DNA from: Bacteriovoracia bacterium
GTDB lineage: Bacteria > Bdellovibrionota > Bacteriovoracia > Bacteriovoracales > Bacteriovoracaceae
Direction: 5' to 3'
Length of the DNA: 64,000 nucleotides
Assembly: GCA_030431635.1 (NCBI GenBank)
Contig: JAUIIL010000006.1
Coordinates: 182,354-246,353, forward strand
Part shown: positions 16,944-25,359 of the stretch, one piece after another
Numbering within the stretch: position 1 is the first letter of the stretch
How the letters are laid out: every line of letters begins with the position of its first letter
Notes under the pieces: generated by a model
What the model saw: only the letters and a program-made list of their open reading frames with translations
Database searches by the model: none
What the model was told of the DNA's origin: nothing
Made by a program: the position numbers and the translations under genes

Positions 16944-18553
16944 AAGTTCTGATAACTCTCTTACTCATTGCTAACCATTCGTTTGCACTCACTGGAGCTG
17001 ATATTCTTGGTAGTCAATCAGGGGATGATATACAAATTGATGAAGTGATAGGACAAACTCAAGAAAGGAAAGAGGCCGTTGAAATTAAGGCCGTTCAAAT
17101 TCAGCTCCATGATGATTTCCAAATTGAAGCTTTTAATAAATGGAAGGCTTTAGGGGATTCTCCATATGAGTTAAAAACTTGGATGCATAGTATTTTCAAT
17201 CAAGAGTATGAAAAAGCATCTCACCTCATGAGTGTGATGAAGCAGAAGTCTCCGGAGAAGTTTCATGACTTAATTGATGCCACTTCTCTTTATCTCTTAT
17301 GGAAAAATAAATTAAATCAAACTTTTTTCAATCAGTGGTTAGAGCTCTCTTCTCAAAACGATTTTCTCAAAACATCTTATTGGAAATCCTTGGAACCTAT
17401 TGTCTTAAAAGAAAATACTTCAGATTGGTTTTTAAATAACTCAATTGTTATTGGAGTGAACCAGAAGCTTCAACTTGAAAAAATTAAAGATAATAATTCT
17501 GAGTTTAATATAGTGGCCCAAGCTTGGGCAGGTCTTCGAAGTGGCAGTGATGTGATTGAGCATTTAAAAAAGCTTCCAGTTGGCGATCCAATTGGGTTTG
17601 AGTTATCAAAAACTTTAGTTGTGGACTATGCCAGAAAAGGAAAGTTAGGAGCTGCCGCAGGTATTCTTAAAAAACTGTTTGAACCAAGGATGTCTGCTTC
17701 AGAGAATACTGAAGAGATTGTTTCCTATTATATGTTACTGGCCAGGCTTCTCTACCAAGCGGGAGCACTTGAAGCGTCAAAAGATTATTACTCAAAAATT
17801 CCTGATGAGTCTTCAAAGTTTCTTCAGGCCAGAGTTGAAAGATTATGGATTCTTTTAAGAGAAGGGGACATGTCTAAAGTAAAAGGAGAGCTTGCAACCC
17901 TGAAACTAGATATGTTTGCGGATTATTATCTGCCAGAGGTTTTTCTGGTTGGCTCTATTGCTCATTTAAAGATGTGCCACTTTGACGAAGTGAAAGAAGC
18001 TTTTGATAAGTATGTCTCTATTAATAAAGTGTGGTCACAAAAAATTGATGAGAATATTAAAAAAGAAGAACCTGAAGAGATCGAGAAGAATGATTTTTAT
18101 CTAGAAATGGTGAAGAAATCACTGAGCAATCTTGAAAAGGAGCGAGCTCGTCTTTCAATTCTTTCTCAGGAGTCTATTGAAGCAGTCGTTCCGGCCATTG
18201 GAGAGCAAAAACACTGGCTAGAAGCTCAAGCAGAAATAAAAAAACTTATTTCTCATACACAAAAAGCAAAAACGTATGAACTACGTAAGCGTTGGGTGAA
18301 CAGAAAAAAAATTCTTGAGAGCTCAATTCGAAAAATGCGTTTTGTGAAGGTTGAATTTATTTCTCTTATGAGGAAAATGGCCAGAAGACTCAAAGAGAAT
18401 AATAAAGAGATGAGTGATAAAATTACAACTTTCTCTGCGGCCACGAGTAAGAAAAACCAAGTCAAATTTCCTATTGATGGAGTTCTTTTTGCTGATGAGC
18501 TTTTTCACATGAGTGCAGAAGTGAAGAGTTTATGTTTATCGGGAGCTAATTGA
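16940..18553 (+). CDS. Periplasmic TPR/helical-repeat protein
   Basis: 537 residues with a signal peptide (about 1-17). The middle part (about 180-360) consists of helical TPR-like units, for example L-L-A-R-L-L-Y-Q-A-G-A-L-E-A-S-K-D-Y-Y. The C-terminal part is basic and probably coiled coil (about 395-500). It overlaps the barrel gene and the VWA gene by 4 bp on both sides, so three products (barrel, TPR, VWA lipoprotein) are likely made together. Myxobacterial GltC-type TPR proteins are a possible parallel, but that is inference from context. Confidence 0.75.
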   Translation: MKVLITLLLIANHSFALTGADILGSQSGDDIQIDEVIGQTQERKEAVEIKAVQIQLHDDFQIEAFNKWKALGDSPYELKTWMHSIFNQEYEKASHLMSVMKQKSPEKFHDLIDATSLYLLWKNKLNQTFFNQWLELSSQNDFLKTSYWKSLEPIVLKENTSDWFLNNSIVIGVNQKLQLEKIKDNNSEFNIVAQAWAGLRSGSDVIEHLKKLPVGDPIGFELSKTLVVDYARKGKLGAAAGILKKLFEPRMSASENTEEIVSYYMLLARLLYQAGALEASKDYYSKIPDESSKFLQARVERLWILLREGDMSKVKGELATLKLDMFADYYLPEVFLVGSIAHLKMCHFDEVKEAFDKYVSINKVWSQKIDENIKKEEPEEIEKNDFYLEMVKKSLSNLEKERARLSILSQESIEAVVPAIGEQKHWLEAQAEIKKLISHTQKAKTYELRKRWVNRKKILESSIRKMRFVKVEFISLMRKMARRLKENNKEMSDKITTFSAATSKKNQVKFPIDGVLFADELFHMSAEVKSLCLSGAN

Positions 18554-19524
18554 TGAATAAAAAAATTCTTATTTTCTTATCAGGGATTTTTCTTTTCTCT
18601 TGTTCTAAAAATTCTGATTTCTTAAACCTTAATCCTGAGCCTCAAAACAGAAATACCTTTAGTCTCACTGAAGTTGATAGTGGGGGAGAAGTTGATATTC
18701 TCTGGGTAGTTGATAACTCAGGAAGTATGTCTGGCATTCAAAAAAAGGTTAAAGACAATCTAACGGAGTTTATGGCCTTATTTACGTCTCAGACAAACCT
18801 GCGATGGAAAATGGGATTAATATCTACGGATAAAGAACAGAAGCCTTTTCTTGGCTTTGAAAAACCGTTTGATTATAACTCGATTGATCCAGTAGATCAG
18901 ATAACTAATGCAATGACTAAGCTTGGTAAGGGAGGTTCAGATACAGAGATTTCTTTTTATACTGTCAACAAACAGCTTAATAACTATCCTGATTTTTTAA
19001 GAAAAGAGGCCCATTTTTTTGTTATTTATGTAACTGATGAAGTCGAGCAAAGTTTTGAGATGAGGTATACAACAGATGATTATATGAGTGATATGAAAAC
19101 ATTTGTTTCTTCTTATGCTATTTTTAGAAACTATGGAGTTCTTAATTTTAAAGGGGTTGGATCCTGTGGAGGCCCAACGTATAGTGGCAGTGAGTTTCAG
19201 CAAGTGATTGAAAAGACAGAGGGGTTTGCGATACCCGCTTGCAAGGAAAACTTTGCAAAAGAAATGCTTGCTATTGGTGAAGATATTATATCCGTTGTCA
19301 TTAAGAAGAATTTTCTTTTGAAGCAAAAACCTATTATTGATTCAATACGAGTTTATTATAAAGGAATTGAGCTTCCTTTTGGCCCGGAAGAAGATGGAGG
19401 AGTTTGGTATTACGATGACCAAATGAACTCAGTAAATCTCTATCATACTGGCTTTGTTAGCAAAGATGAGAAAATAGAGCAATTCCTAGAAATTGAGTTT
19501 GACGTGGATGAGTTTGATTTTTAG
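18550..19524 (+). CDS. VWA-domain lipoprotein, CglB-like candidate adhesin
   Basis: 324 residues with a lipobox F-L-F-S-C (Cys18). A von Willebrand A domain starts at about residue 48 with V-D-I-L-W-V-V-D-N-S-G-S-M. The MIDAS D-x-S-x-S is intact at 55-59, and later metal-site candidates are G-S-D near 120 and the V-T-D in a hydrophobic strand. Four Cys in the mature part may form disulfides. In Myxococcus, CglB is an outer-membrane VWA lipoprotein that acts as the gliding adhesin. The same class of protein as last gene of an Agl-Glt-like operon is good contextual support, though direct orthology is untested. Confidence 0.8.
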   Translation: MMNKKILIFLSGIFLFSCSKNSDFLNLNPEPQNRNTFSLTEVDSGGEVDILWVVDNSGSMSGIQKKVKDNLTEFMALFTSQTNLRWKMGLISTDKEQKPFLGFEKPFDYNSIDPVDQITNAMTKLGKGGSDTEISFYTVNKQLNNYPDFLRKEAHFFVIYVTDEVEQSFEMRYTTDDYMSDMKTFVSSYAIFRNYGVLNFKGVGSCGGPTYSGSEFQQVIEKTEGFAIPACKENFAKEMLAIGEDIISVVIKKNFLLKQKPIIDSIRVYYKGIELPFGPEEDGGVWYYDDQMNSVNLYHTGFVSKDEKIEQFLEIEFDVDEFDF

Positions 19525-19534
19525 TTTCTGAGAG

Positions 19535-20002
19535 CTACTGAACGTTCTTGATTTTATAAACTCTTAACTCTTTAGGGGTTTCTAATTCAAAACTCTCTCC
19601 CTCTGAAAGGTTAATCATTTCTTGTCCTAAGGGTGAGAAGGCTGAAAGGACGAGGATCACTTTTCCTTCTATTGTGAGAAGTTCTCCTCCTAGGGCACTA
19701 CTTAAAAAATACCATTGCTCTTTTTGATTAAATTCCATAAGAACAAGTGAGCCTATAGAAATTTCTTTTCCTCCATGAAATTCAATACTCTCAAGAAGCT
19801 CAATATCTTTTTCTAGTTCATCAACTCTTTGTTTTTGAGCACTGGCAAGGTAGCCTGCTTCAATGGCCCTTGTATCGTATTTATCATCAGACTTCATTTC
19901 TTCAGAATTGGTTAACTCCTTTGAAGTTTGGTAGCTTAATTGGGCGACTTCTAATTTCTTTTGAGCCCTTTCTAGTAACTCTTTTTTGATTTGTTTTTTC
20001 AT
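19535..20002 (-). CDS. GreA/GreB-family transcription-factor-like protein
   Basis: 155 residues. The N-terminal half is an antiparallel coiled coil with a loop containing K-S-D-D-K-Y-D-T-R-A, matching the acidic tip of Gre-type secondary-channel factors. The C-terminal half (about 80-155) is FKBP-like with S-P-L-G-Q-E-M. Gre factors enter the RNA polymerase secondary channel and stimulate transcript cleavage; this short, divergent form resembles the GreA/GreB-like proteins of Bacteroidetes-type genomes, and cleavage activity cannot be assured. It is convergent with the gliding-type operon, with 10 bp between stops. Confidence 0.75.
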   Translation of the reverse strand: MKKQIKKELLERAQKKLEVAQLSYQTSKELTNSEEMKSDDKYDTRAIEAGYLASAQKQRVDELEKDIELLESIEFHGGKEISIGSLVLMEFNQKEQWYFLSSALGGELLTIEGKVILVLSAFSPLGQEMINLSEGESFELETPKELRVYKIKNVQ

Positions 20003-20052
20003 AGAGTTTATTAACTCATAAAAATGTTCTAGCGTGAAGAGGGGATGTTTTT

Positions 20053-20081
20053 TTGACGATAAGTGTCTTTATTTGTACACT
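20053..20081 (+). promoter_or_regulatory. Candidate promoter of the ABC-F gene
   Basis: TTGACG at 20053-20058 (5 of 6), a 17-base spacer, and TACACT at 20076-20081 (4 of 6). The predicted transcript start is near 20088, which lies after an in-frame GTG at 20063 and before the ATG at 20105, so it favours the ATG as start. Confidence 0.4.
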
Positions 20082-20104
20082 CTGGAGAAAAAAGTGGTAT
20101 TTGT

Positions 20105-22024
20105 ATGAGCGTCTTATGCTCTTTAAAAAACTTAACTCTCACTTATCCTCATAAAACACTATTTCAAGAGGTGAACTTTACTCTCAATCAAGGTGACAGG
20201 ATTGGAGTTTTGGGTCTTAACGGCCATGGAAAATCTTCTTTATTTAAAATAATGAATGAAGATGTGAGTGCAGATACGACTGTTCCTCCTTTTCTTTTTG
20301 ATAAAAATAAAGATTTTTCTCTTTTCCTTGTGCCTCAAGAGCTTCCGATTAAAGAAGGAATAAAAGTTTGTGATTACTTTTACGAATTTTTTCCCAAACT
20401 TAAGGAGCTTAAGAGTAGAGTTCACGAGATTTCTGAAAGAATAACTCAGAATATAGGTGATATAGATAAACTTATTCATGAGCAGACAGCTCTTTATGAA
20501 GAGTTAGAAAAACTAGGTGAGCAAAAACTTTATTCTAGTTATACAAGCTTTCTTAAGTATTTTGGTATTGAAGATATTGAGATGGATATGGCCCTCTGCT
20601 CGGGAGGCCAGCAAAGAAAAATGGCCTTGGCCTTGGGGCTAAGTGCTCCCCAAGAAATAATTCTATGGGATGAGCCAACAAACCACCTGGACTTGGAGAC
20701 AATTGAGCTTTTTGAAGATGAATTAAGAAGTTCCAAAAAAACTTTTATGCTCATCACTCACGATAGAACTCTTCTTAATAATATTGTAGAGAGAATTATT
20801 CATATTAAGCAAGGTAGGCTTGAGTCTTTTAAGGGAACTTACAGTGATTATCTAAATTTCTTGCAAGAAGAGCAAAAAAGACGTGAGAAAGAGCTTGATA
20901 AGCTTAGTAATATCCAGAGAGTTGAAAACCTTTGGATGTCTAGAGGGGTTAAGGCTAGAAGAACTAAAAGTAAAAAAAGAATTGAAGGGTTTCATGAGCT
21001 AAATGAGCAAATCAAAGACTTAAAATCCAAGGCCCATCGGAGTGCTCAGATAAATATTCAAAGCTCGGGAAGAAAAACAAAAATCTTGGCCGAGTTTAAG
21101 AATGTTTCTCTGCGTTTTGGTGATAATGAACTTTTTCGTGAACTGAATCTTCAAGTGGCCAAAGGAGATAAGATTGCACTTATGGGGAAAAATGGAGCGG
21201 GTAAAAGTTCTTTGTTAAAAATTCTTCAAGAACAGCTGAAACCAACAACTGGAGAAGTGAAGAGAGCTCTTGATTTGAGTGTTGGTTATTTCTCTCAGAA
21301 AAGGGAAGGGCTCAACCCCGATGAAACTCCCTGGGGACTTATTGGAGAGGGAATTGATTATGTTATCTCAAATACTGGTGATAAAAAACATGTGGCCGGT
21401 TATTTAGAAAACTTTCTTTTTAAATCAGAGGAGTTAAAACGCCCTATTAGTACTTTTTCTGGTGGAGAAAAGAATAGACTTCAGTTGGCCCAGTTTATGA
21501 AACATGCCCAGGATATTTGGATTTTCGATGAGCCTACAAATGATTTGGATCTAGAAACAATTGGAATTTTAGAAGAAGAGTTAAAAAATTATAAAGGGGC
21601 TCTTATTGTTGTTGGGCACGATAGATCTTTTATCGAAAATGTAACTGATAAATGTTGGTTTTTGCATGAGAAGAAAATTGAAGTCTTCGAAGGGGGACTA
21701 GAGCAAGCCATGCCTTATATGGAGGCCGTTAAACTAGAAGAAAAATTAAAAGAACAGCAAGTATCTAATGAGAGAAAAACATCTCAAGAAGTTGGAGGAC
21801 TCAACTACTCTGAGAAGCAAGAATTGAGTGAGTTACCCTCTAAAATAGAAAAACTAGAAAAAGAGAGCTCAGAGCTTCAAGAGGCCATGGCCAGTTTTAA
21901 TTATGAAGAGATGGATGGAAAGAAAAAATTTGAATTAAAAAAAGTTCAAGATTCTTTAGAGAGAGTAAAATCTAAACTAGAACAACTCTATCAACGATGG
22001 GAAGAATTAGAGAGTAAAAAATAA
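20105..22024 (+). CDS. uup: ABC-F family ATPase, Uup-type
   Basis: Two complete ATP-binding cassettes on one chain without membrane helices. The first has G-L-N-G-H-G-K-S-S, the S-G-G-Q-Q signature and D-E-P-T-N-H-L-D; the second has G-K-N-G-A-G-K-S-S, S-G-G-E-K and D-E-P-T-N-D-L-D. The interdomain linker and a C-terminal coiled coil (last 80 residues, heptad Lys/Glu/Leu) fit Uup. ABC-F proteins bind the ribosome E site and relieve stalling; Uup is also tied to replication and ribosome assembly. ATG 20105 gives the usual N-terminus directly before the first cassette; an upstream in-frame GTG at 20063 adds 14 residues without support. Uup rather than another ABC-F branch is moderately sure. 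Confidence 0.88.
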   Translation: MSVLCSLKNLTLTYPHKTLFQEVNFTLNQGDRIGVLGLNGHGKSSLFKIMNEDVSADTTVPPFLFDKNKDFSLFLVPQELPIKEGIKVCDYFYEFFPKLKELKSRVHEISERITQNIGDIDKLIHEQTALYEELEKLGEQKLYSSYTSFLKYFGIEDIEMDMALCSGGQQRKMALALGLSAPQEIILWDEPTNHLDLETIELFEDELRSSKKTFMLITHDRTLLNNIVERIIHIKQGRLESFKGTYSDYLNFLQEEQKRREKELDKLSNIQRVENLWMSRGVKARRTKSKKRIEGFHELNEQIKDLKSKAHRSAQINIQSSGRKTKILAEFKNVSLRFGDNELFRELNLQVAKGDKIALMGKNGAGKSSLLKILQEQLKPTTGEVKRALDLSVGYFSQKREGLNPDETPWGLIGEGIDYVISNTGDKKHVAGYLENFLFKSEELKRPISTFSGGEKNRLQLAQFMKHAQDIWIFDEPTNDLDLETIGILEEELKNYKGALIVVGHDRSFIENVTDKCWFLHEKKIEVFEGGLEQAMPYMEAVKLEEKLKEQQVSNERKTSQEVGGLNYSEKQELSELPSKIEKLEKESSELQEAMASFNYEEMDGKKKFELKKVQDSLERVKSKLEQLYQRWEELESKK

Positions 22025-22678
22025 ATGTCTCTGGCCACTTTAACAATTCTTACATTTCAAAAAAATAAATTTTGGGCATTCAAGCAAATGGGGTTGATGA
22101 AAGCTCCTTTAAAAAAAGTAAAAGGTGCTAAATTTATTAAACTTCTTGGATGTGGCTCTGGAAGTGGTTTTTCTCTATGGCCAGACTTTTCAACCTATGC
22201 GCTTCTTGTCGACTGGGAAAGTAGAGACTTGGCCAATGAGTTTTTTGAAAAAGATTTGCTCTTTCAAAAATTTAGGGAAAGAACAATTAAGCAAAAAACA
22301 TTTTGGCTTTGCCCTTATAAGAGAAAAGGGCATTGGGAAGGAGTATTTCCCTTTCAAATAGGAGAGAATACTCATCAAAATAAAGAAATTCTTGTTTTAA
22401 CCAGAGGAAGAATTAATTTTTGGAGGCTTTTTCTTTTCTGGAGAAAAGTTCCGCGAATAAATAGCTCACTCTTAACATCTAAGGGACTAAAATTTCAGTT
22501 GGGAGTTGGGGAGTGGCCACTTATTCAGCTAGCGACCGTGAGCATTTGGGAAAACGAAAAAGATATGTTAGGGTTTGCTTATCAAAAAAATGAGCATAAA
22601 AAAATCATCAAACTAACTCAAGAGAAACATATCTTTGTTCAAGATATGTTTGTGAGGTTTGATATTGTTTCTAACTAG
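22025..22678 (+). CDS. CrtA-like (spheroidene monooxygenase family) protein
   Basis: 217 residues. The pattern W-A-F-K-Q-M-G-L near the start, L-L-G-C-G-S-G-S-G-F, Y-A-L-L-V-D-W, F-W-R-K-V-P-R-I and the late G-V-G-E-W-P and S-I-W-E-N match the CrtA family of haem-dependent acyclic-carotenoid ketolases and its uncharacterised relatives. No other carotenoid gene lies in the window, and it starts directly after the ABC-F stop (1 base apart), so it is probably co-transcribed with that gene. Activity on carotenoids is not implied. SD-like AGAGAG overlaps the end of the ABC-F gene. Confidence 0.7.
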   Translation: MSLATLTILTFQKNKFWAFKQMGLMKAPLKKVKGAKFIKLLGCGSGSGFSLWPDFSTYALLVDWESRDLANEFFEKDLLFQKFRERTIKQKTFWLCPYKRKGHWEGVFPFQIGENTHQNKEILVLTRGRINFWRLFLFWRKVPRINSSLLTSKGLKFQLGVGEWPLIQLATVSIWENEKDMLGFAYQKNEHKKIIKLTQEKHIFVQDMFVRFDIVSN

Positions 22679-22687
22679 GAGGAGTTT

Positions 22688-24064
22688 ATGCAAGCAGTTG
22701 AGGCATTACTCTCTACCGTCGTCGATTACATATGGGGATTACCGACAGTATCTTTATTAATTTTATCTGGGCTAGGCCTCTCTCTCTATCTTGGTGGACC
22801 TTGGGGAGGGATTCAAAGAAAAGCTTTCTTTCATGGTATTCAAGTAGTAAGAGGAAAATACGACGATCCTAGTGACCCAGGTGAAATCTCACATTTTCAA
22901 GCTTTATGTACGGCACTAAGTGCTACAATTGGGTTAGGAAATATTGGAATTGTTGCTGTTATCATCAAACTCGGTGGACCAGGGGCCATTTTTTGGATGA
23001 TTGTGGCCGGAGTTATTGGAATGGCCACAAAATACGCTGAATCTACTCTTGCTATCATTTTTAGAAAAATCGATAAGAATGGAGTTGTTCATGGTGGTCC
23101 CATGTACTACATAGAACAAGGTTTGGGCCCAAAGTTTAAACCAATGGCCAAATTTTACGCTCTCTCAATTGCTATTGGAAGTTTTGGAATTGCAAATATG
23201 TTTCAAACAAATCAGTCGGCGATTATTTTATATGAATCGTTTGGAGTCGAGCGCTGGGTAAGTGGAGCCTGCCTTACATTATTTGCTTTTGTTGTTATTG
23301 TAGGGGGAATCAAAAGGATTGCAAGTGTAACTGCTTATCTTATTCCCTTCATGGCCATAAGTTATGTGGTAGGTTGTTTGATTGTCTTAGGTTTTCATAT
23401 TGAAAAACTTCCCTCGCTTTTTGTTACTATTATCCATGATGCTTTTAATGGTTCGGCCATGGCCTCAGGAGTATTTGTTGGTGTTCAAATGGCGATGTTG
23501 CAAGGGGTGAAGAGGGCTTGTTTTTCAAATGAAGCAGGACTTGGTTCAGCTGCGATTGCTCACTCTGCCGCTTCAACTAAGGAGCCAGTAAGAGAAGGTG
23601 TTGTCGCTCTTCTTGGACCTTTTATTGATACTGTCACAATTTGTACTCTGAGTGCACTTGTTATTTTATCTACTGGTGTTTGGGAGAGTTCTGATAAAAT
23701 AGGAGTTCCTTTAACCGCACAAGCTTTTGATTCAGTCATTGGAGGGTTTGGGCATTACTTTATCCCAGTGGCAGCCACTCTCTTTGCTTTCTCAACTCTC
23801 ATTAGTTGGTCTTACTATGGAGAGACTGCTGTTTATTATCTGGCTGGTAAAAAAGCTGTGGGTCCTTATAAAGTCATTTTTTGTTTTGTGGCGTTCCTAG
23901 GATCTCTTTGGTCTATTAAAGCCGTTTTAGATTTTTCAGATATTATGACAGGGCTTATGATTTTTCCTAACATTTTTGCCATTTGGCTTTTGAGTCCTCA
24001 CTTAAAAAAACAAACCAAACGCTATTTTGAGAAATTAAAAAACAAAGAGTTTGTTTCTCATTAA
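22688..24064 (+). CDS. Alanine/glycine:cation symporter (AGCS family)
   Basis: 458 residues with about 11 transmembrane helices. AGCS family motifs are present: G-L-G-N-I-G in the early helix, G-P-M-Y-Y-I-E-Q-G, and K-R-A-C-F-S-N-E-A-G-L-G-S in the middle. These transporters take up alanine or glycine with sodium or protons, fitting an amino-acid-consuming lifestyle. AGGAGG lies before the ATG, and the gene starts 9 bp after the CrtA-like gene. Confidence 0.92.
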   Translation: MQAVEALLSTVVDYIWGLPTVSLLILSGLGLSLYLGGPWGGIQRKAFFHGIQVVRGKYDDPSDPGEISHFQALCTALSATIGLGNIGIVAVIIKLGGPGAIFWMIVAGVIGMATKYAESTLAIIFRKIDKNGVVHGGPMYYIEQGLGPKFKPMAKFYALSIAIGSFGIANMFQTNQSAIILYESFGVERWVSGACLTLFAFVVIVGGIKRIASVTAYLIPFMAISYVVGCLIVLGFHIEKLPSLFVTIIHDAFNGSAMASGVFVGVQMAMLQGVKRACFSNEAGLGSAAIAHSAASTKEPVREGVVALLGPFIDTVTICTLSALVILSTGVWESSDKIGVPLTAQAFDSVIGGFGHYFIPVAATLFAFSTLISWSYYGETAVYYLAGKKAVGPYKVIFCFVAFLGSLWSIKAVLDFSDIMTGLMIFPNIFAIWLLSPHLKKQTKRYFEKLKNKEFVSH

Positions 24065-24087
24065 AAAGGGGAGCCATATAGCTCCCC
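24063..24087 (-). terminator. Rho-independent terminator of Cys-rich gene pair
   Basis: On the minus strand a perfect 7-bp stem (GGGGAGC at 24068-24074 with GCTCCCC at 24081-24087, 6-base loop) is followed by a run of five T (24067-24063). It lies about 30 bp past the stop of the Cys-rich lipoprotein gene. The same hairpin has no U-tract in the plus direction but could still slow transcription leaving the symporter gene. Confidence 0.75.
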
Positions 24088-24115
24088 CGAAACCATTTAA
24101 GATATGAAGTAGTAA

Positions 24116-24319
24116 TTAATGTTTATGTTTCTTGCAACTTTTATCACCCTCACATTTTTTGCAAGAGTTTTTGCAACAGCTTTTGTCTTTTTTACACTTA
24201 CCCTCTTTACAAGACTTGTGAGCTTCATTTTTTTTACAGCAACTTTTTCCACTTGAAAAAACAGAGCATCCAGTTAAGGCCAAAGTTGAGACAATAAGTG
24301 CTAATCTAAGTGTTTTCAT
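24116..24319 (-). CDS. Small Cys/Lys-rich lipoprotein
   Basis: 67 residues. Lipobox L-T-G-C with Cys18; the mature peptide has nine further Cys (two CC pairs and several C-K-x-x-C or C-x-x-x-C spacings) and is nearly one third Lys, with a few His at the end. No known fold is recognised. The Cys pattern suggests a metal-binding or thiol-reactive outer-membrane-attached peptide. AAGGAG lies before the ATG. It is 35 bp after another small exported Cys-rich gene on the same strand, and a terminator follows, so the two form a closed unit. Confidence 0.8.
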   Translation of the reverse strand: MKTLRLALIVSTLALTGCSVFSSGKSCCKKNEAHKSCKEGKCKKDKSCCKNSCKKCEGDKSCKKHKH

Positions 24320-24354
24320 TTTATTCTCCTTTTATATTAATGAAATAATTTTAC

Positions 24355-24684
24355 CTAAGTGATGGAGAATAAAATAGGGGGTCTAAATAGGTTATTACGG
24401 TAATTTTTAGGTTTTTTCTTTTCAAGAAACTTAAATGTGAGAAAGGATTGCCTAAGCTCTGGAGGTATTCCTTTAAAGCTCTTATCAACAAAACTCTTGC
24501 AACAGCACTCTTGTGATGTGTGGTTTTGCTCTGATTGATTTTGATTTTTTTGATGACAACTTTTTTTCAATGACTTTGATAGAGTTGTTTTTGAATTTTT
24601 TTCTTTTAAACAACCCTTAAAAGCATGGGTATTTCCAAGAAAGAAAAAGAAAAAAATAAAAAAACTTAAAACCCGAATGCTCAT
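24355..24684 (-). CDS. Small exported Cys/His-containing protein
   Basis: 109 residues with a very Phe-rich signal peptide (about 1-21, ending T-H-A). The mature part has K-G-C, K-K-S-C-H and E-C-C-C-K, with several His, Asn and Gln residues. I do not recognise a family; small secreted proteins with such clusters often belong to metal-response units. There is no clear Shine-Dalgarno. TATAAT on the minus strand (24698-24693) ends 8 bases before the ATG, so the message may be leaderless. It is first in a two-gene unit with the Cys-rich lipoprotein. Confidence 0.65.
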   Translation of the reverse strand: MSIRVLSFFIFFFFFLGNTHAFKGCLKEKNSKTTLSKSLKKSCHQKNQNQSEQNHTSQECCCKSFVDKSFKGIPPELRQSFLTFKFLEKKKPKNYRNNLFRPPILFSIT

Positions 24685-24790
24685 CTTAATTATTATATCG
24701 GAGCCTAAAAGCTTGCTGGTAGCTGTTTTTTGTCATTTTCTTGTCAACTGTGAGTATGATGCGCGACAAGTCATGAAAATCAATAGATAA

Positions 24791-24819
24791 TTTACATACG
24801 GTAATAAGTGAACTACGAT
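24791..24819 (+). promoter_or_regulatory. Candidate promoter of CarD-like gene
   Basis: TTTACA at 24791-24796 (5 of 6), 17-base spacer, TACGAT at 24814-24819 (4 of 6). The leader would be about 66 bases and would contain a 7-bp stem (TTACTCG at 24835-24841 with CGAGTAA at 24849-24855). Function of the stem is unknown. Confidence 0.35.
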
Positions 24820-24891
24820 CATCTAACGTGTTAATTACTCGTAGAAGTCGAGTAAATGAATTCAATATCAAGGCCAAAAAAGGAAGGCATT

Positions 24892-25359
24892 ATGACATTT
24901 AAAGTCGGAGATTTTGTTTCAACGAGCGGTATTTCTGTTGGTGAGGTCATCGCTATCGATGAAATAGAAGTATCAGAGCATAAGTTCAGAGCTTATATTA
25001 TTGCTGACACTCAAAGTGAATTGAAGTGTATTATTCCTAAGGGTAAGGAAAGCGAAATTAGACCACTTCCTTCCAAAAAATTGGTTACGGATATTTTTGG
25101 TAATAAAAAGACGTTGCTAAAAAAGCTTGAAAAAGATCTCGATCCGGAAAACTCCTATCATACGCTCAAAGAAATGATTGGTTCTAATGATAATCAGAAC
25201 TATATTTTGGCCATGCTTCACCTTGTGGATAAGGAAAGAAATGGAAAAATGAGTACTTGGGAGAAAAAACTCTTTAATAACAATTATGATCTTTTCTTAA
25301 AAGAGATGACTGCTATTGTAGGAGAAACTGCTGAGAAAACTCAAACAATGCTTCATTAA
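24892..25359 (+). CDS. CarD/CdnL-like transcription regulator
   Basis: 155 residues. The first 65 or so match the CarD/CdnL/TRCF RNA-polymerase-interaction domain: F-K-V-G-D-F-V at the start, G-x-V-x-x-I, a strand ending in K-C-I-I-P-K and the conserved R-P-L. The rest is helical, as in CdnL, where it binds promoter DNA. CarD-type proteins stabilise open complexes at promoters such as rRNA. I use ATG 24892 because AAGGAAGG lies 5 bases upstream; an in-frame ATG at 24856 lies in the leader stem region. It is convergent with the next gene, sharing TTAA at the stops. Confidence 0.7.
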   Translation: MTFKVGDFVSTSGISVGEVIAIDEIEVSEHKFRAYIIADTQSELKCIIPKGKESEIRPLPSKKLVTDIFGNKKTLLKKLEKDLDPENSYHTLKEMIGSNDNQNYILAMLHLVDKERNGKMSTWEKKLFNNNYDLFLKEMTAIVGETAEKTQTMLH

